Assembly (NCBI RefSeq): GCF_002931555.1
Contig: NZ_PSTZ01000007.1
Span: 992,001-1,056,000, forward strand
Direction: 5' to 3'
From: Pseudoclavibacter sp. RFBB5
Lineage (GTDB): Bacteria > Actinomycetota > Actinomycetes > Actinomycetales > Microbacteriaceae
DNA length: 64,000 nucleotides
Within the stretch, counting starts at the first letter, position 1; each line of letters begins with the position of its first letter. Both the position numbers and the translations under genes were made by a program. Shown here piece after piece: positions 18,086 through 26,789 of the stretch. The notes under the pieces were generated by a model. The model was not told the origin of the DNA. It saw nothing but the letters and a program-made list of their open reading frames with translations, and did not search any database.

Positions 18086-18504
18086 CGCGTCTGCCTTCCC
18101 TCGAGGCGCAGGCTCAGGTCGACGAGGACCGTGCCGTCGTCGTCGATGCGCACCGGGTAGGTCGTGAGGGTGCGCGCATCCTTGCCGACGGTGTCGAGGC
18201 ACTCGCCCGTGGCAAGGTCGAAGATCTGCTTGAACATCGGGGAGGCGACGGTGACGCGTCCGCTCCTGGAGCCGACGAGGCCGCGGCTCATGACCTGCGA
18301 GCCCGAGTACGGGTCTGCCTGCTGGACGGCGAAGACCCGCTCGTCGCGGAGCCGGAACAGCGCGATCTGGGTGCCGTCCAGGATTGCGGCGACGCCACGC
18401 TCGGGGTGGAGGGCGTCGAGGGGGCAGACCGCGATCCAGTGCTGGCCGGCGGCCTCGGAGGGGCGTTCGCGGGTGGCGCTGCGAGTGTCGAGTGCGATGG
18501 TCAT
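18082..18504 (-). CDS. nirD: Nitrite reductase small subunit
   Basis: 140-residue Rieske-like subunit of assimilatory NAD(P)H nitrite reductase. The region WIAVCPLDALHPERGVAAIL, then FRLRDERVFAVQQADPYSG and SPMFKQIFDLATGECLD, is typical of NirD, which keeps the Rieske fold but has lost the iron-sulfur ligands; no CxH pair is present here either. It is coupled by ATGA overlaps to nirB upstream and cobA downstream. Confidence 0.94.
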   Translation of the reverse strand: MTIALDTRSATRERPSEAAGQHWIAVCPLDALHPERGVAAILDGTQIALFRLRDERVFAVQQADPYSGSQVMSRGLVGSRSGRVTVASPMFKQIFDLATGECLDTVGKDARTLTTYPVRIDDDGTVLVDLSLRLEGRQTR

Positions 18505-21086
18505 CGTCGGACCTCCAGGGTTGTTCCTGCGATTACTGTTCCGGCGCTTCGGTCGGCCTCGTTGGCCGGGCGGAGCTGGCCGCGCTCCGGCACGTAGCCG
18601 AGCGACGGGTCGGGCGTGCTGGGCGCGTTGACGAAGGACACGAAGCGCTGCATGACCTCCGGGTCGTTCAGCGCCTCCTGCCATTCGTCCTTGTAGTTGT
18701 CGACGTGGTTCGCGACCATGGCGTCCAGGTCGGCCGCGATGCCGAGGCTGTCCTCGAGCACGACAGCCCGAAGCGTGTCGATGCCGCCGTCGAGGTCCTC
18801 GATCCAGCGCGCGGTGCGCTGCATCCGGTCGGCGGTGCGGATGTAGTAGCCGATGAATCGGTCGATGGCGGTGATGAGCTGCTCGTCGTCGAGGTCCTCC
18901 ACGAGGAGCTCCGCGTGGCGGGGCGTGAAGCCGCCGTTGCCGCCGACGTAGAGGTTCCAGCCCTTCTCGGTGGCGATCACGCCGACGTCCTTCGCGCGCG
19001 CCTCGGCGCACTCGCGCGCGCATCCGGAGACGCCGAACTTCAGCTTGTGCGGCGAGCGGAGGCCACGGAAGCGGAGCTCGAGGAAGATGGCCATCGCAAC
19101 GGAGTCCTGCACGCCGTACCGGCACCACGTCGAGCCGACGCACGACTTCACGTTGCGCAGGGCCTTGCCGTAGGCCTGGCCCGACTCGAAGCCGGCATCG
19201 ATGAGCTTCTTCCAGATCTCCGGCAGCTGCTCGATACGGGCCCCGAAGAGGTCGATGCGCTGGCCACCCGTGATCTTCGTGTAGAGCCCGTACTCCTTGG
19301 CGACGGCCCCGATCGCGATGAGCCCGTCGGGGGTGACCTCGCCGCCCGGGATGCGCGGGACGACCGAGTAGGTGCCGTCCTTCTGCATGTTGGCCATGAC
19401 GTGGTCGTTGGTGTCCTGCAGCGCCGCCTGCTCGCCCTTGAGGATGTGCCCGTTGCCGAGCGAGGCGAGGATCGAGGCGACGACGGGGCGGCAGATGTCG
19501 CAGCCGCGTCCGCCGTTGCCGTGGCGTTCGATGATGCTCGTGAAGGTCGAGAGGCCCGTGACGCGCACGGCGTCGAAGAGCCCCGCCCTGGAGAGCGCGA
19601 AGTGCTCGCAGAGGGCGTTGCTGACCTCGACCCCCGTCTTGGCGAGCTCGGTCGAGAAGATCTTCTTCACGAGCGGCACGCAGGAGCCGCAGGCGGTGCC
19701 GGCGTTCGTGCAGGCCTTGACGCCGGCGAGGTCGGTGCAGGCGTGGTCGGTGACGGCGCCGCGCACCGCGCCGACGGACACGTTGTTGCAGGAGCAGACC
19801 GTGGCGTCGTCCGGCAGGTCGCCACCGACCTCCGGCATGCCGTCGGCGGGCAGCAGGTAGGCGGCCGGGTCGGCACCGAGCTCGCGCCCGACCATGGGGC
19901 GCAGCGAGGTGTAGGCCGAGGCGTCCCCGACGAGCATGCCGCCGAGCAGCACCTTGCCGTCGTCCGACATGACGAGCTTCTTGTAGACGCCGCCGACCGG
20001 GTCGGCGTACGTGACCTCGAGCGCGCCCGGCGACTCGGCGAAGGCGTCGCCGAAGCTCGCGACATCCACACCCGTGAGCTTGAGCTTCGTCGAGAGGTCG
20101 ACGCCGGGGAACGTCGCCGCTCCCCCGGTGAGGCGGTTGGCGACGACCTCGGCCATCGAGTAGCCGGGGGCGACGAGGCCGAAGCACTCACCGCCGATCG
20201 AGGCGACCTCGCCGATCGCCCAGATGCTGGCGGCGGATGCGCGGCACGCCTCGTCGACCTCGATGCCACCGCGAGCGCCGAGCGTCAGCGCGGCGTCGCG
20301 AGCCAGCTCGTCGCGGGGCGTGATGCCGACGGCGAAGACGACGAGGTCGGCGAGCTCGGGCTCGCCGTCCGGGAAGTCGAGGCCCGCCGCGCGGCCGTCG
20401 GCGTCGAGCACGACCGCACTGGCGCGGGACCCGGTGCGCACATCCACCCCGAGGTGCTCGATGAGGAGCCGCAGCGACTCGCCGCCGCCCGCGTCGAGCT
20501 GGGCGGACATGAGGTGGCCGGAGGACTGGACGACGGTGCATTCCGCGCCGAGGGCGACCATGGCGCCCGCGGCTTCGAGCCCGAGCAGGCCGCCGCCGAC
20601 GACCGCACCGCGGACCGTGCGACCGAGCCGCTGTGACAACTCGGCAACCTCAGCCTTGAGCGCGACCACGTCGTGGACGGTGCGGTAGACGTGGACGCCG
20701 GGCGCATCCACCCCGGCGATGGGCGGCTTCGCGGCGGACGAGCCCGTCGCGATGACCAGCTCGTCGTAGTGCTCGGTCGCGCCGAGCGACGTCACGAGCG
20801 TGCGGGTGCCTGGGTGGATGCTCGTGACCGTCTCGGAGGTGCGGAGCGTGACGTTCGGGTGCGACCACATGAGCGGCCTGCCCAGCTCCAGGGCAGCCGG
20901 GTCGACGCCCGAGAACGTGCTCGTGAGCTGGACTCGGTCGTACGGCCGCCACGGTTCGTCGCCGATGACGGTGATCGCCCAGACGTGGTCCGTGTCCTGC
21001 GAGCGCAGCGACTCGACGAAGCGGTGCGCGACCATGCCCGCGCCGATCACCACGACGTGACGGGAGCGCGGTGCCGGGGGGAGCAT
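18501..21086 (-). CDS. nirB: Nitrite reductase [NAD(P)H] large subunit
   Basis: Reduces nitrite to ammonium in the cytoplasm using FAD, iron-sulfur clusters and siroheme. The 861 residues run: FAD/NAD domain (VVVIGAGMVAHRF near residue 10, VVGGGLLGLEAAGA), BFD-like [2Fe-2S] domain from CSCNN near 429, and the siroheme/[4Fe-4S] domain with CVGSTWC near 646 and CARECAEA near 686. ATG 21086 is preferred over ATG 21143 because a GlnR-type box and a -10 (TACGCT, 6 bases before 21086) lie between them. First gene of nirB-nirD-cobA-hemD. Confidence 0.95.
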   Translation of the reverse strand: MLPPAPRSRHVVVIGAGMVAHRFVESLRSQDTDHVWAITVIGDEPWRPYDRVQLTSTFSGVDPAALELGRPLMWSHPNVTLRTSETVTSIHPGTRTLVTSLGATEHYDELVIATGSSAAKPPIAGVDAPGVHVYRTVHDVVALKAEVAELSQRLGRTVRGAVVGGGLLGLEAAGAMVALGAECTVVQSSGHLMSAQLDAGGGESLRLLIEHLGVDVRTGSRASAVVLDADGRAAGLDFPDGEPELADLVVFAVGITPRDELARDAALTLGARGGIEVDEACRASAASIWAIGEVASIGGECFGLVAPGYSMAEVVANRLTGGAATFPGVDLSTKLKLTGVDVASFGDAFAESPGALEVTYADPVGGVYKKLVMSDDGKVLLGGMLVGDASAYTSLRPMVGRELGADPAAYLLPADGMPEVGGDLPDDATVCSCNNVSVGAVRGAVTDHACTDLAGVKACTNAGTACGSCVPLVKKIFSTELAKTGVEVSNALCEHFALSRAGLFDAVRVTGLSTFTSIIERHGNGGRGCDICRPVVASILASLGNGHILKGEQAALQDTNDHVMANMQKDGTYSVVPRIPGGEVTPDGLIAIGAVAKEYGLYTKITGGQRIDLFGARIEQLPEIWKKLIDAGFESGQAYGKALRNVKSCVGSTWCRYGVQDSVAMAIFLELRFRGLRSPHKLKFGVSGCARECAEARAKDVGVIATEKGWNLYVGGNGGFTPRHAELLVEDLDDEQLITAIDRFIGYYIRTADRMQRTARWIEDLDGGIDTLRAVVLEDSLGIAADLDAMVANHVDNYKDEWQEALNDPEVMQRFVSFVNAPSTPDPSLGYVPERGQLRPANEADRSAGTVIAGTTLEVRR

Positions 21087-21092
21087 GTCGCG

Positions 21093-21098
21093 AGCGTA
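21093..21098 (-). promoter_or_regulatory. nirB -10 element
   Basis: TACGCT on the minus strand ends 6 bases before ATG 21086, the leaderless spacing seen at other genes of this window. It starts exactly 10 bases after the end of the GlnR-like box. Confidence 0.45.
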
Positions 21099-21108
21099 GG
21101 TCTGGGAT

Positions 21109-21146
21109 GTTTCGTCACCGTGCGGCAAATGTTTCGTGCTCATCAC
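21109..21146 (-). promoter_or_regulatory. Probable GlnR-binding box of nirB
   Basis: The minus strand reads GTGAT-N6-GAAAC-N6-CGCAC-N6-GAAAC, fitting the actinobacterial GlnR pattern gTnAC-n6-GaAAc repeated with an 11-bp step. The two GAAAC sites sit inside an identical 9-bp repeat (ACGAAACAT) 22 bp apart. nirB is a known GlnR target in streptomycetes. The rest of 21147-21390 shows only GAAAC-CGCAT-GTTTC (21238-21252, plus strand), a further dyad of the same half-site, and no gene. Confidence 0.6.
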
Positions 21147-21390
21147 AGCTCGCCCCGGTCGCTTCGACTTGGTGTGCGCATGCTGGCTCCTCCGTGGATG
21201 AACGGCGACGGTCGGTCGCTGACATGCTCAGAGCGTAGAAACCGCATGTTTCACGGGGTGCGTGCTGCTGTTTCCCCGAGGCAACTTCCTTGGCACACGG
21301 ATCCGGGGAGGGTGTGAGAAGTGGGAAACCGAGAATCGGTGTGCCGGCCGCCGCGTCCGACGTGACGGAGTCCGCGAGCGCGGCCGTCGA

Positions 21391-22449
21391 CTACAGCCAC
21401 TTCCTCCATTTGAAGACCGACCACAGGGTGACGGCCAGGCCGAACATCGCCAGCAACGAGAGCGGGTAGCCCCACTCGGCGTCGAGCTCCGGCATGTTCG
21501 TGAAGTTCATGCCGTACACGGTGCCCACCAGGCTCGGCGCGAAGAGGATCGCCGCCCAGCTGGTGATCTTCTTGATCTCCTCGTTCTGCGCGATGCTCTG
21601 CTCCGACAGCTTCTTCGTCTCCTCGCTCTGCGCGAGGCTCGCCTCCGAGAGTTCCCGCATCGCCTCGTTCTGCTGCTGCGTGACCAGCGTGCTGTGCACG
21701 GTGAGGGCGTTCTCGAGGAGCACCCGGAACGAGTCGGCGCGCTCCGCGATGCGCAGCGCATGGTCCAGGACGTCCCGGTAGCGAGCGCGAATCTCCTCGC
21801 TGGTGTTGTACTTCTCGGCGCCCCGCAGGAGCGCTTCGAGGATGGTTCGCAGCGGACTCGTCGCGCGTTGGAAGTTGATGACCTCGCCGAGGAGTTCGTA
21901 GATGCGGCGCGTGACCCGCTCGTCGCCCGCGAACAGCTGGTCCTCGATCTCGTCGATGTCATTCTCGAGACCGGCGGTCACCGGGGCGTACCCGTCGACG
22001 ACCTGGTCGAGCACCGAATAGAGGACCGCCTCGGGACCAAGGCTGAGGAGCGCCGGGCTCTGCTCCATCCGGTGCCGGACGTCGCCCAGCTCCGGGCGTG
22101 CGGCCTGCCTGACCGTGACCACGAACTCGGGGCCGACGAACAGGTGGATCTCCCCGAAGTGGACCGTCTCGGTGGCGTCGACGTACCAGGCTGGTCGGAG
22201 GACCACGAAGAGGGTGCTGCCGTAGCGTTCGATCTTCGGTCGCTGATGCCCGACCCGTGCGTCCTCGACGGCGAGCGGATGCAGGTCGAACTCCCTGGCG
22301 ACGGCGTCGAGTTCCTGGTTGCTTGGCTGGAAGAGGCCGATCCAGGCCATCCCCGCATGCTCGCGGAGCTTCTCGAACGTCTCGTCGAGTGTTGCCGGCG
22401 TGAAGCACCGACGCCCCTTCACGTAGATCCCGTTGTCGATCAAGGCCAT
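21391..22449 (-). CDS. corA: CorA-family magnesium/divalent cation channel
   Basis: A 352-residue CorA-like transporter. The long cytoplasmic domain is followed by an extended helix and two C-terminal membrane helices. The signature GMN lies near residue 313 in VGTVYGMNFTNMPELDAEWG, between the helices. ATG 22449 has AGGAGGG 7 bases upstream, so the 21 in-frame codons before it are excluded. The long helix contains a repeated SEETKK/NEEIKK pattern. Same direction as nirB but 305 bp from it. Confidence 0.92.
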   Translation of the reverse strand: MALIDNGIYVKGRRCFTPATLDETFEKLREHAGMAWIGLFQPSNQELDAVAREFDLHPLAVEDARVGHQRPKIERYGSTLFVVLRPAWYVDATETVHFGEIHLFVGPEFVVTVRQAARPELGDVRHRMEQSPALLSLGPEAVLYSVLDQVVDGYAPVTAGLENDIDEIEDQLFAGDERVTRRIYELLGEVINFQRATSPLRTILEALLRGAEKYNTSEEIRARYRDVLDHALRIAERADSFRVLLENALTVHSTLVTQQQNEAMRELSEASLAQSEETKKLSEQSIAQNEEIKKITSWAAILFAPSLVGTVYGMNFTNMPELDAEWGYPLSLLAMFGLAVTLWSVFKWRKWL

Positions 22450-22651
22450 GGGCTGCCCTCCTAGCACGTCGGATGTCGGTGAGGCGTCGTCCGCAGTCCG
22501 CGACCGCGACACGCGCCCCCGAACCCACCGCGGACCGACCCTACGCCCACTTCCCCGCTGACGGGAGCGAACCTGCGCGAGACCGCGTTGAGGAGTACCT
22601 CGCCGACCTTTGGAGGTGCGCGGCAGCTCGGCGGGATCGGCTCAGGTTCGG

Positions 22652-22840
22652 TCAGCGCCGACGGCTGCGCTTCGACGACGCGCGCTTCGAGCGTCCGCCC
22701 CGCTGAGCGCTCCCGGACTTGCCGTGCTTCGGGCGCTTCGACTGCTTGGCACGCGACGCGGCCTGCTGCTCGCGCTTCTTCTTGGCGCTCTGCTTCTTGA
22801 CGACGATTCCGAACACGAATGTGACGATGCGGAGGAACAT
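22652..22840 (-). CDS. Small basic protein with hydrophobic N-terminus
   Basis: 62 residues: a hydrophobic start (FLRIVTFVFGIVV) then an almost wholly Lys/Arg/Ser/Gln tail (KKKREQQAASRAKQSKRPK). It may be a membrane-tethered nucleic-acid- or envelope-binding peptide. It lies 100 bp after asp23 on the same strand. No clear Shine-Dalgarno is present and the family is not recognised, so it could be spurious. Confidence 0.45.
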   Translation of the reverse strand: MFLRIVTFVFGIVVKKQSAKKKREQQAASRAKQSKRPKHGKSGSAQRGGRSKRASSKRSRRR

Positions 22841-22940
22841 GGTTGCCTGCTTTCGGTGAGGTGAGATCGTGCGGGGTCAAGTGCCGCCGCCTGGCCACCG
22901 AACGGCGGCCAGGCCGGCTGAAGAGGTGAGGCGGTGTGAG

Positions 22941-23441
22941 CTACTGGACGCGAGCTTCGGCCGGCTCGTCGTGCTCGTCGCTCGGCAGGTGCACGTCGTT
23001 GATCGTGACGTTGACCTCGGTGACCTCGAGGCCGACGATCGTCTCGATCGCACGGATGACGTCGGCGCGCACGCCGTTGGCGACATCCTGCAGCGCGACC
23101 GGGTACTCGGCCACGATGGTCACGTCGACGGCGACCTGCGTCTCACCGACCTCGACGCTCACACCCTGGCCCTGGTCGGTGGCGTTGATGGCGTTGCGGA
23201 TGGCACCGATGGCGCGGGCTGCGCCACCGCCGAGGTCGTAGACGCCGTGCGCCTCGCGGGCGGCGATGCCGGCGACGCGGGCGACGACGCTGTCGACGAC
23301 CGTCGTCGTGCCGTGGCCGGTTGCGACCTCCGAGCCGGTGCGGCTGGTGGGAACGACACTCTTGTCAGTGGACCCCGTGCCCGCCTTGGACGGAGCGACG
23401 ACGCTCGGGGTGGCAGTCGTGTTGGGGGTGACGTTCGACAT
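22941..23441 (-). CDS. Asp23/Gls24 family envelope stress protein
   Basis: 166 residues. After a disordered 45-residue N-terminus comes the Asp23 domain (VVDSVVARVAGIAAREAHGVYDLGG, VAVDVTIVAEYPVALQDVANGVRADV, VTEVNVTINDVHLP). Family members associate with the inner face of the membrane and accumulate under alkaline or envelope stress. ATG 23441 has AAGGAG 8 bases upstream. The small basic protein downstream may be its membrane partner, which is inference only. Confidence 0.88.
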   Translation of the reverse strand: MSNVTPNTTATPSVVAPSKAGTGSTDKSVVPTSRTGSEVATGHGTTTVVDSVVARVAGIAAREAHGVYDLGGGAARAIGAIRNAINATDQGQGVSVEVGETQVAVDVTIVAEYPVALQDVANGVRADVIRAIETIVGLEVTEVNVTINDVHLPSDEHDEPAEARVQ

Positions 23442-23639
23442 GTGCGGTTCTCCTTGAGATCGAGCCCTGGTGCGTGTGCACCGATGGGGGGCGTTACAGA
23501 GGAGACGTGCGCCGACGCCGGAGCGTCACAAAGTTCCTGTGGCTCTCGGCGGACACTCAGGGAACGGGGCAGGGGGAGATCAGCACGGGCCGGTCAGACG
23601 CACGCGATCGACGAGACCGAGCACCGTCTCAGCCGGTAC

Positions 23640-24671
23640 CTACCTGGCGACCTGGCCCGTGCCGTCCACCGCCAGTGGGTCGATCTCCGCGAGCTCGGCT
23701 TCCGTGAGCCCGGGTGCATCCAACGCGGCGACGTTCTGCTCGAGCTGCGCGACGCTCGAGGCACCGATGAGCGCGCTCGTGACCTGCGGGTGGCGCAGCA
23801 CCCAGCTCAGGGCGAGCTGCGCGAGCGTCTGGCCGCGGCCAGCGGCGATCTCGTTCACCGCGCGAGCCCGCGCGAGGTACTCGTCGTCGATGCCAGCGGC
23901 CGAGAGGAACCTCGACGTGGCAGCGCGCGAGTTCTCGGGCACCTCGCCGTCGAGATAGCGATCGGTGAGCAGGCCCTGCGCGAGCGGCGAGAAGACGATC
24001 CCGCCAGCTCCCACCTCATCGAGCGCCGGGAGCAGGCCCCGCTCGATGTGGCGGTCGAACATGGAGTAGCGCGGCTGGTGGATCGTGAGCGGGATGCCGT
24101 GGCTCGCCAGGATGCGCGCGGCCTCGCGCGTCTGGGCGGGGTCGTAGTTCGAGACCCCGACATAGAGTGCGCGCCCGGAGGTGACGGCAGTCGCGAGCGC
24201 TCCCATGGTCTCCTCGAGCGGCGTCTCGGGATCGAAGCGATGCGAGTAGAAGATGTCGACGTAGTCGAGGCCGAGGCGAGCGAGCGACTGGTCGAGCGAC
24301 GCGAGCACGCTCTTCCGCGAGCCCCACTCGCCATACGGTCCTGGCCACATCGCGTAGCCGGCCTTCGACGACACGATGATCTCGTCCCGGTGGGCGGAGA
24401 GGTCGGCCGCGAGGATCCGACCGAAGTTCGCCTCCGCCGACCCTGGCGGCGGCCCGTAGTTGTTCGCGAGATCGAAGTGCGTGATGCCGAGGTCGAACGC
24501 GCGGCGGATGATCGCGCGCTGCGTCTCGACCGGCCGCTCGCGGCCGAAGTTGTGCCACAGGCCGAGGGAGAGCTCGGGGAGCTTCAACCCGCTTCGCCCC
24601 GCTCGTGCGTAGCGCATCCGCTCGTATCGATCGGCGGCGGCGGTGTACTCGGAGTGCGCGACTGCGGTCAT
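23640..24671 (-). CDS. Aldo/keto reductase, YghZ/Kv-beta-like
   Basis: A 343-residue NADPH-dependent reductase of the AKR14-like group that acts on small aldehydes such as L-glyceraldehyde 3-phosphate. The tetrad is visible: Asp in HFDLANNYGPPPG, the Tyr of that segment, Lys in VSSKAGY and His in YSHRFDPETPLEETM. ATG 24671 is favoured because a -10 (CTGAAT) ends 6 bases before it. It is divergent from the GH42 gene across 72 bp that hold CGTAAG repeats, so the pair may be co-regulated. Confidence 0.88.
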   Translation of the reverse strand: MTAVAHSEYTAAADRYERMRYARAGRSGLKLPELSLGLWHNFGRERPVETQRAIIRRAFDLGITHFDLANNYGPPPGSAEANFGRILAADLSAHRDEIIVSSKAGYAMWPGPYGEWGSRKSVLASLDQSLARLGLDYVDIFYSHRFDPETPLEETMGALATAVTSGRALYVGVSNYDPAQTREAARILASHGIPLTIHQPRYSMFDRHIERGLLPALDEVGAGGIVFSPLAQGLLTDRYLDGEVPENSRAATSRFLSAAGIDDEYLARARAVNEIAAGRGQTLAQLALSWVLRHPQVTSALIGASSVAQLEQNVAALDAPGLTEAELAEIDPLAVDGTGQVAR

Positions 24672-24677
24672 GGTCCG

Positions 24678-24706
24678 ATTCAGCCACTTTCGCATTCGTA
24701 AGTCAA
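24678..24706 (-). promoter_or_regulatory. Aldo/keto reductase promoter
   Basis: On the minus strand TTGACT (24701-24706), 17 bases, then CTGAAT (24678-24683), which ends 6 bases before ATG 24671. Confidence 0.45.
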
Positions 24707-24734
24707 TGGCGTGCCTCGTTTACGATGACGTAAG
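24697..24734. promoter_or_regulatory. Candidate shared operator, CGTAAG repeats
   Basis: CGTAAG occurs at 24697-24702 and 24729-24734, 32 bp apart (about three helical turns). The second copy is one arm of the palindrome TTACG-ATGA-CGTAA (24720-24733). The first overlaps the -35 of the aldo/keto reductase. The regulator is unknown. Confidence 0.35.
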
Positions 24735-24743
24735 CTCGTTCGG

Positions 24744-26744
24744 GTGAAGACATCGACGTGGATGCCCGGCCGCCAGACAGTCCGCTTCGGCGGCGACTAC
24801 AACCCAGAGCAGTGGCCCCGCGAGGTGTGGGGTGAGGACATCCGCCTCATGCAGGACGCCGGCGTGAACCTCGTCAGCATCGGCATCTTCTCGTGGGCGC
24901 TCCTCGAGCCGGAGGAAGGCGTCTACGACTTCGCGGTGCTCGACGAGATCATCGACCTTCTGCACGACGCAGGCATCGACGTTGACCTCGCCACACCGAC
25001 GGCCTCGCCGCCAGCCTGGTTCTACCGGAAGTACCCGCATTCGAGAGCCGTGACGCGCGACGGCATGCCGCTCGCCTTCGGGTCGCGCGGCATCGTCAGC
25101 CCGAGCTCCCCCGAGTACCGACGCGCTGCGACGGCGATCGCGGCGAAGCTCGCCGAGCGGTACTCCGAGCATCCGGCAGTTGTGCTCTGGCATGTCCACA
25201 ACGAGTACGGCACCCCGGTCACGGAGAGCTACGACGACGCCTCCGTCATCGCGTTCCAGGTCTGGCTGCAGGAGCGCTACGCGACGCTCGAGACCCTCAA
25301 CGTGGCGTGGGGCACGAACTTCTGGGGTCAGCGCTACGGCGCCTGGGAGGAGATCGATGCGCCGCGAACCTCGGGCACGGCAAGCAACCCCGCCCACCGC
25401 CTCGACTTCGCACGGTTCAGCTCGGCGGCACTGCTCGAGTGCTTCAAGGCCGAGCGCGACGCGATCCGCGAGCACGCCTCGCAGCCGATCACGACGAACT
25501 TCATGGCCGGCATGTGCCCCAGCGTCGACCTCTGGCGGTGGGCCGACGAGGTCGACATCGTCGCCAACGACCATTACCTCTCCGCCGAGCAGCAGGACAA
25601 CCACATCCAGCTGTCCCGGGCCGCCGACCTCACCCGCTCACTCGCGCGGGGCAAGCCGTGGATCCTCATGGAGCACTCGACGTCGGCGGTGAACTGGCAG
25701 CCGCGCAACATCGCGAAGCGACCGGGCGAGATGCGTCGCAACAGCCTCGCCCACGCGGCCCGCGGCGCCGACGCGGTGCTCTTCTTCCAGGTGCGGGCCG
25801 GGCAGAGGGGCGCCGAGAAGTTCCACTCGGCCCTCATCCCGCAGGCCGGCGCGACGTCGCGCAAGTGGCGGGAGTCGGTGGCGCTCGGCGCCGACGTCGC
25901 CGCCCTGGCGCCGGTCCTCGGCTCGCGAGTGGATGCGCGGGTCGCGATCGCCTGGGACTGGGAGTCGTTCTGGGCGCAGGATCTCGACTGGCGCCCCTCG
26001 GTCGACCTCGACCACCGGGAGCGCATCGAGGCCTTCTACGCGGCGCTCTGGCGCCGCGGGGTCACGGTCGACTTCGTGCATCCCGCCGCCGACCTCACGG
26101 GGTACGACGTCGTCTTCGCCCCCGCGCTCTATCTCATCGAGGACGACGCGGCGGCGAACCTGCGCGAGTACGCGGCGCAGGGCGGCACGCTGGCGTTCTC
26201 CTACTTCTCCGGCATCGTGTCGAGCAACGACGATGTCCCCACCGGCCCCTACCCCGGCCAGCTCCGTGAGGTGCTCGGCCTCGTCATCGAGGAGTTCCTG
26301 CCCCTGCGGGCCGGCGAGCGGATCACGCTCAGCGACGGTGCGCGCGGGCGCGTCTGGAGCGACGACATCGAGCTGCGGGGCGCCACGAGCGTCGCCGAGT
26401 TCGCCGACGGCCCGGGCGTCGGCCGTCCGGCGGTCACCAAGAACAGCTTCGGCGACGGCACGGCCTGGTACCTCGCCACCGCGCTCGACGGCGCCGACCT
26501 CGACGGATTCGTGACGCGGGTGCTCGACGGTGCGGCGGTCGACTACTCCCCCGTCGGCAACGTCGAGCGCGTCGTGCGCCGCGGTGACGGCGTCGACTAC
26601 GTGTTCCAGATCAACCACGGAGCGCAGGATGCGAGGGCCGGGATCTCGGGGCATGACCTGCTGACGGGCGAGTCGGTCTCGTCGGACGATCCAGTGCCAG
26701 CGGGCAGCGTCCGCGTCGTGGCCGTCCCTCACGCGCAGTCCTGA
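24744..26744 (+). CDS. Beta-galactosidase, glycoside hydrolase family 42
   Basis: A 666-residue cytoplasmic enzyme without a signal peptide that hydrolyses terminal beta-galactosides. The TIM barrel starts at FGGDYNPEQWP; acid/base Glu is E154 in HVHNEYGTP and the nucleophile E310 in LMEHSTSAVNW; the trimerisation and C-terminal beta domains follow, giving the usual length. GTG 24744 is used; ATG 24762 is possible. No galactoside transporter is adjacent. The SDR gene follows after 45 bp. Confidence 0.94.
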   Translation: MKTSTWMPGRQTVRFGGDYNPEQWPREVWGEDIRLMQDAGVNLVSIGIFSWALLEPEEGVYDFAVLDEIIDLLHDAGIDVDLATPTASPPAWFYRKYPHSRAVTRDGMPLAFGSRGIVSPSSPEYRRAATAIAAKLAERYSEHPAVVLWHVHNEYGTPVTESYDDASVIAFQVWLQERYATLETLNVAWGTNFWGQRYGAWEEIDAPRTSGTASNPAHRLDFARFSSAALLECFKAERDAIREHASQPITTNFMAGMCPSVDLWRWADEVDIVANDHYLSAEQQDNHIQLSRAADLTRSLARGKPWILMEHSTSAVNWQPRNIAKRPGEMRRNSLAHAARGADAVLFFQVRAGQRGAEKFHSALIPQAGATSRKWRESVALGADVAALAPVLGSRVDARVAIAWDWESFWAQDLDWRPSVDLDHRERIEAFYAALWRRGVTVDFVHPAADLTGYDVVFAPALYLIEDDAAANLREYAAQGGTLAFSYFSGIVSSNDDVPTGPYPGQLREVLGLVIEEFLPLRAGERITLSDGARGRVWSDDIELRGATSVAEFADGPGVGRPAVTKNSFGDGTAWYLATALDGADLDGFVTRVLDGAAVDYSPVGNVERVVRRGDGVDYVFQINHGAQDARAGISGHDLLTGESVSSDDPVPAGSVRVVAVPHAQS

Positions 26745-26789
26745 CGGCCCGACCAGGGATCCGCAACGCTGAACTGGTAGGAACAGACC

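Noticed and set aside
18384-20636. 750-residue plus-strand frame
   Set aside because: Antisense of nirB, same compositional artefact of GC-rich codons.
23500-23560. GGAAC element upstream of asp23 as an ECF sigma -35
   Set aside because: No matching -10 at 16-17 bases, so it was not annotated.
22869-24701. 610-residue plus-strand frame
   Set aside because: Antisense to asp23 and the aldo/keto reductase, no recognisable domain.
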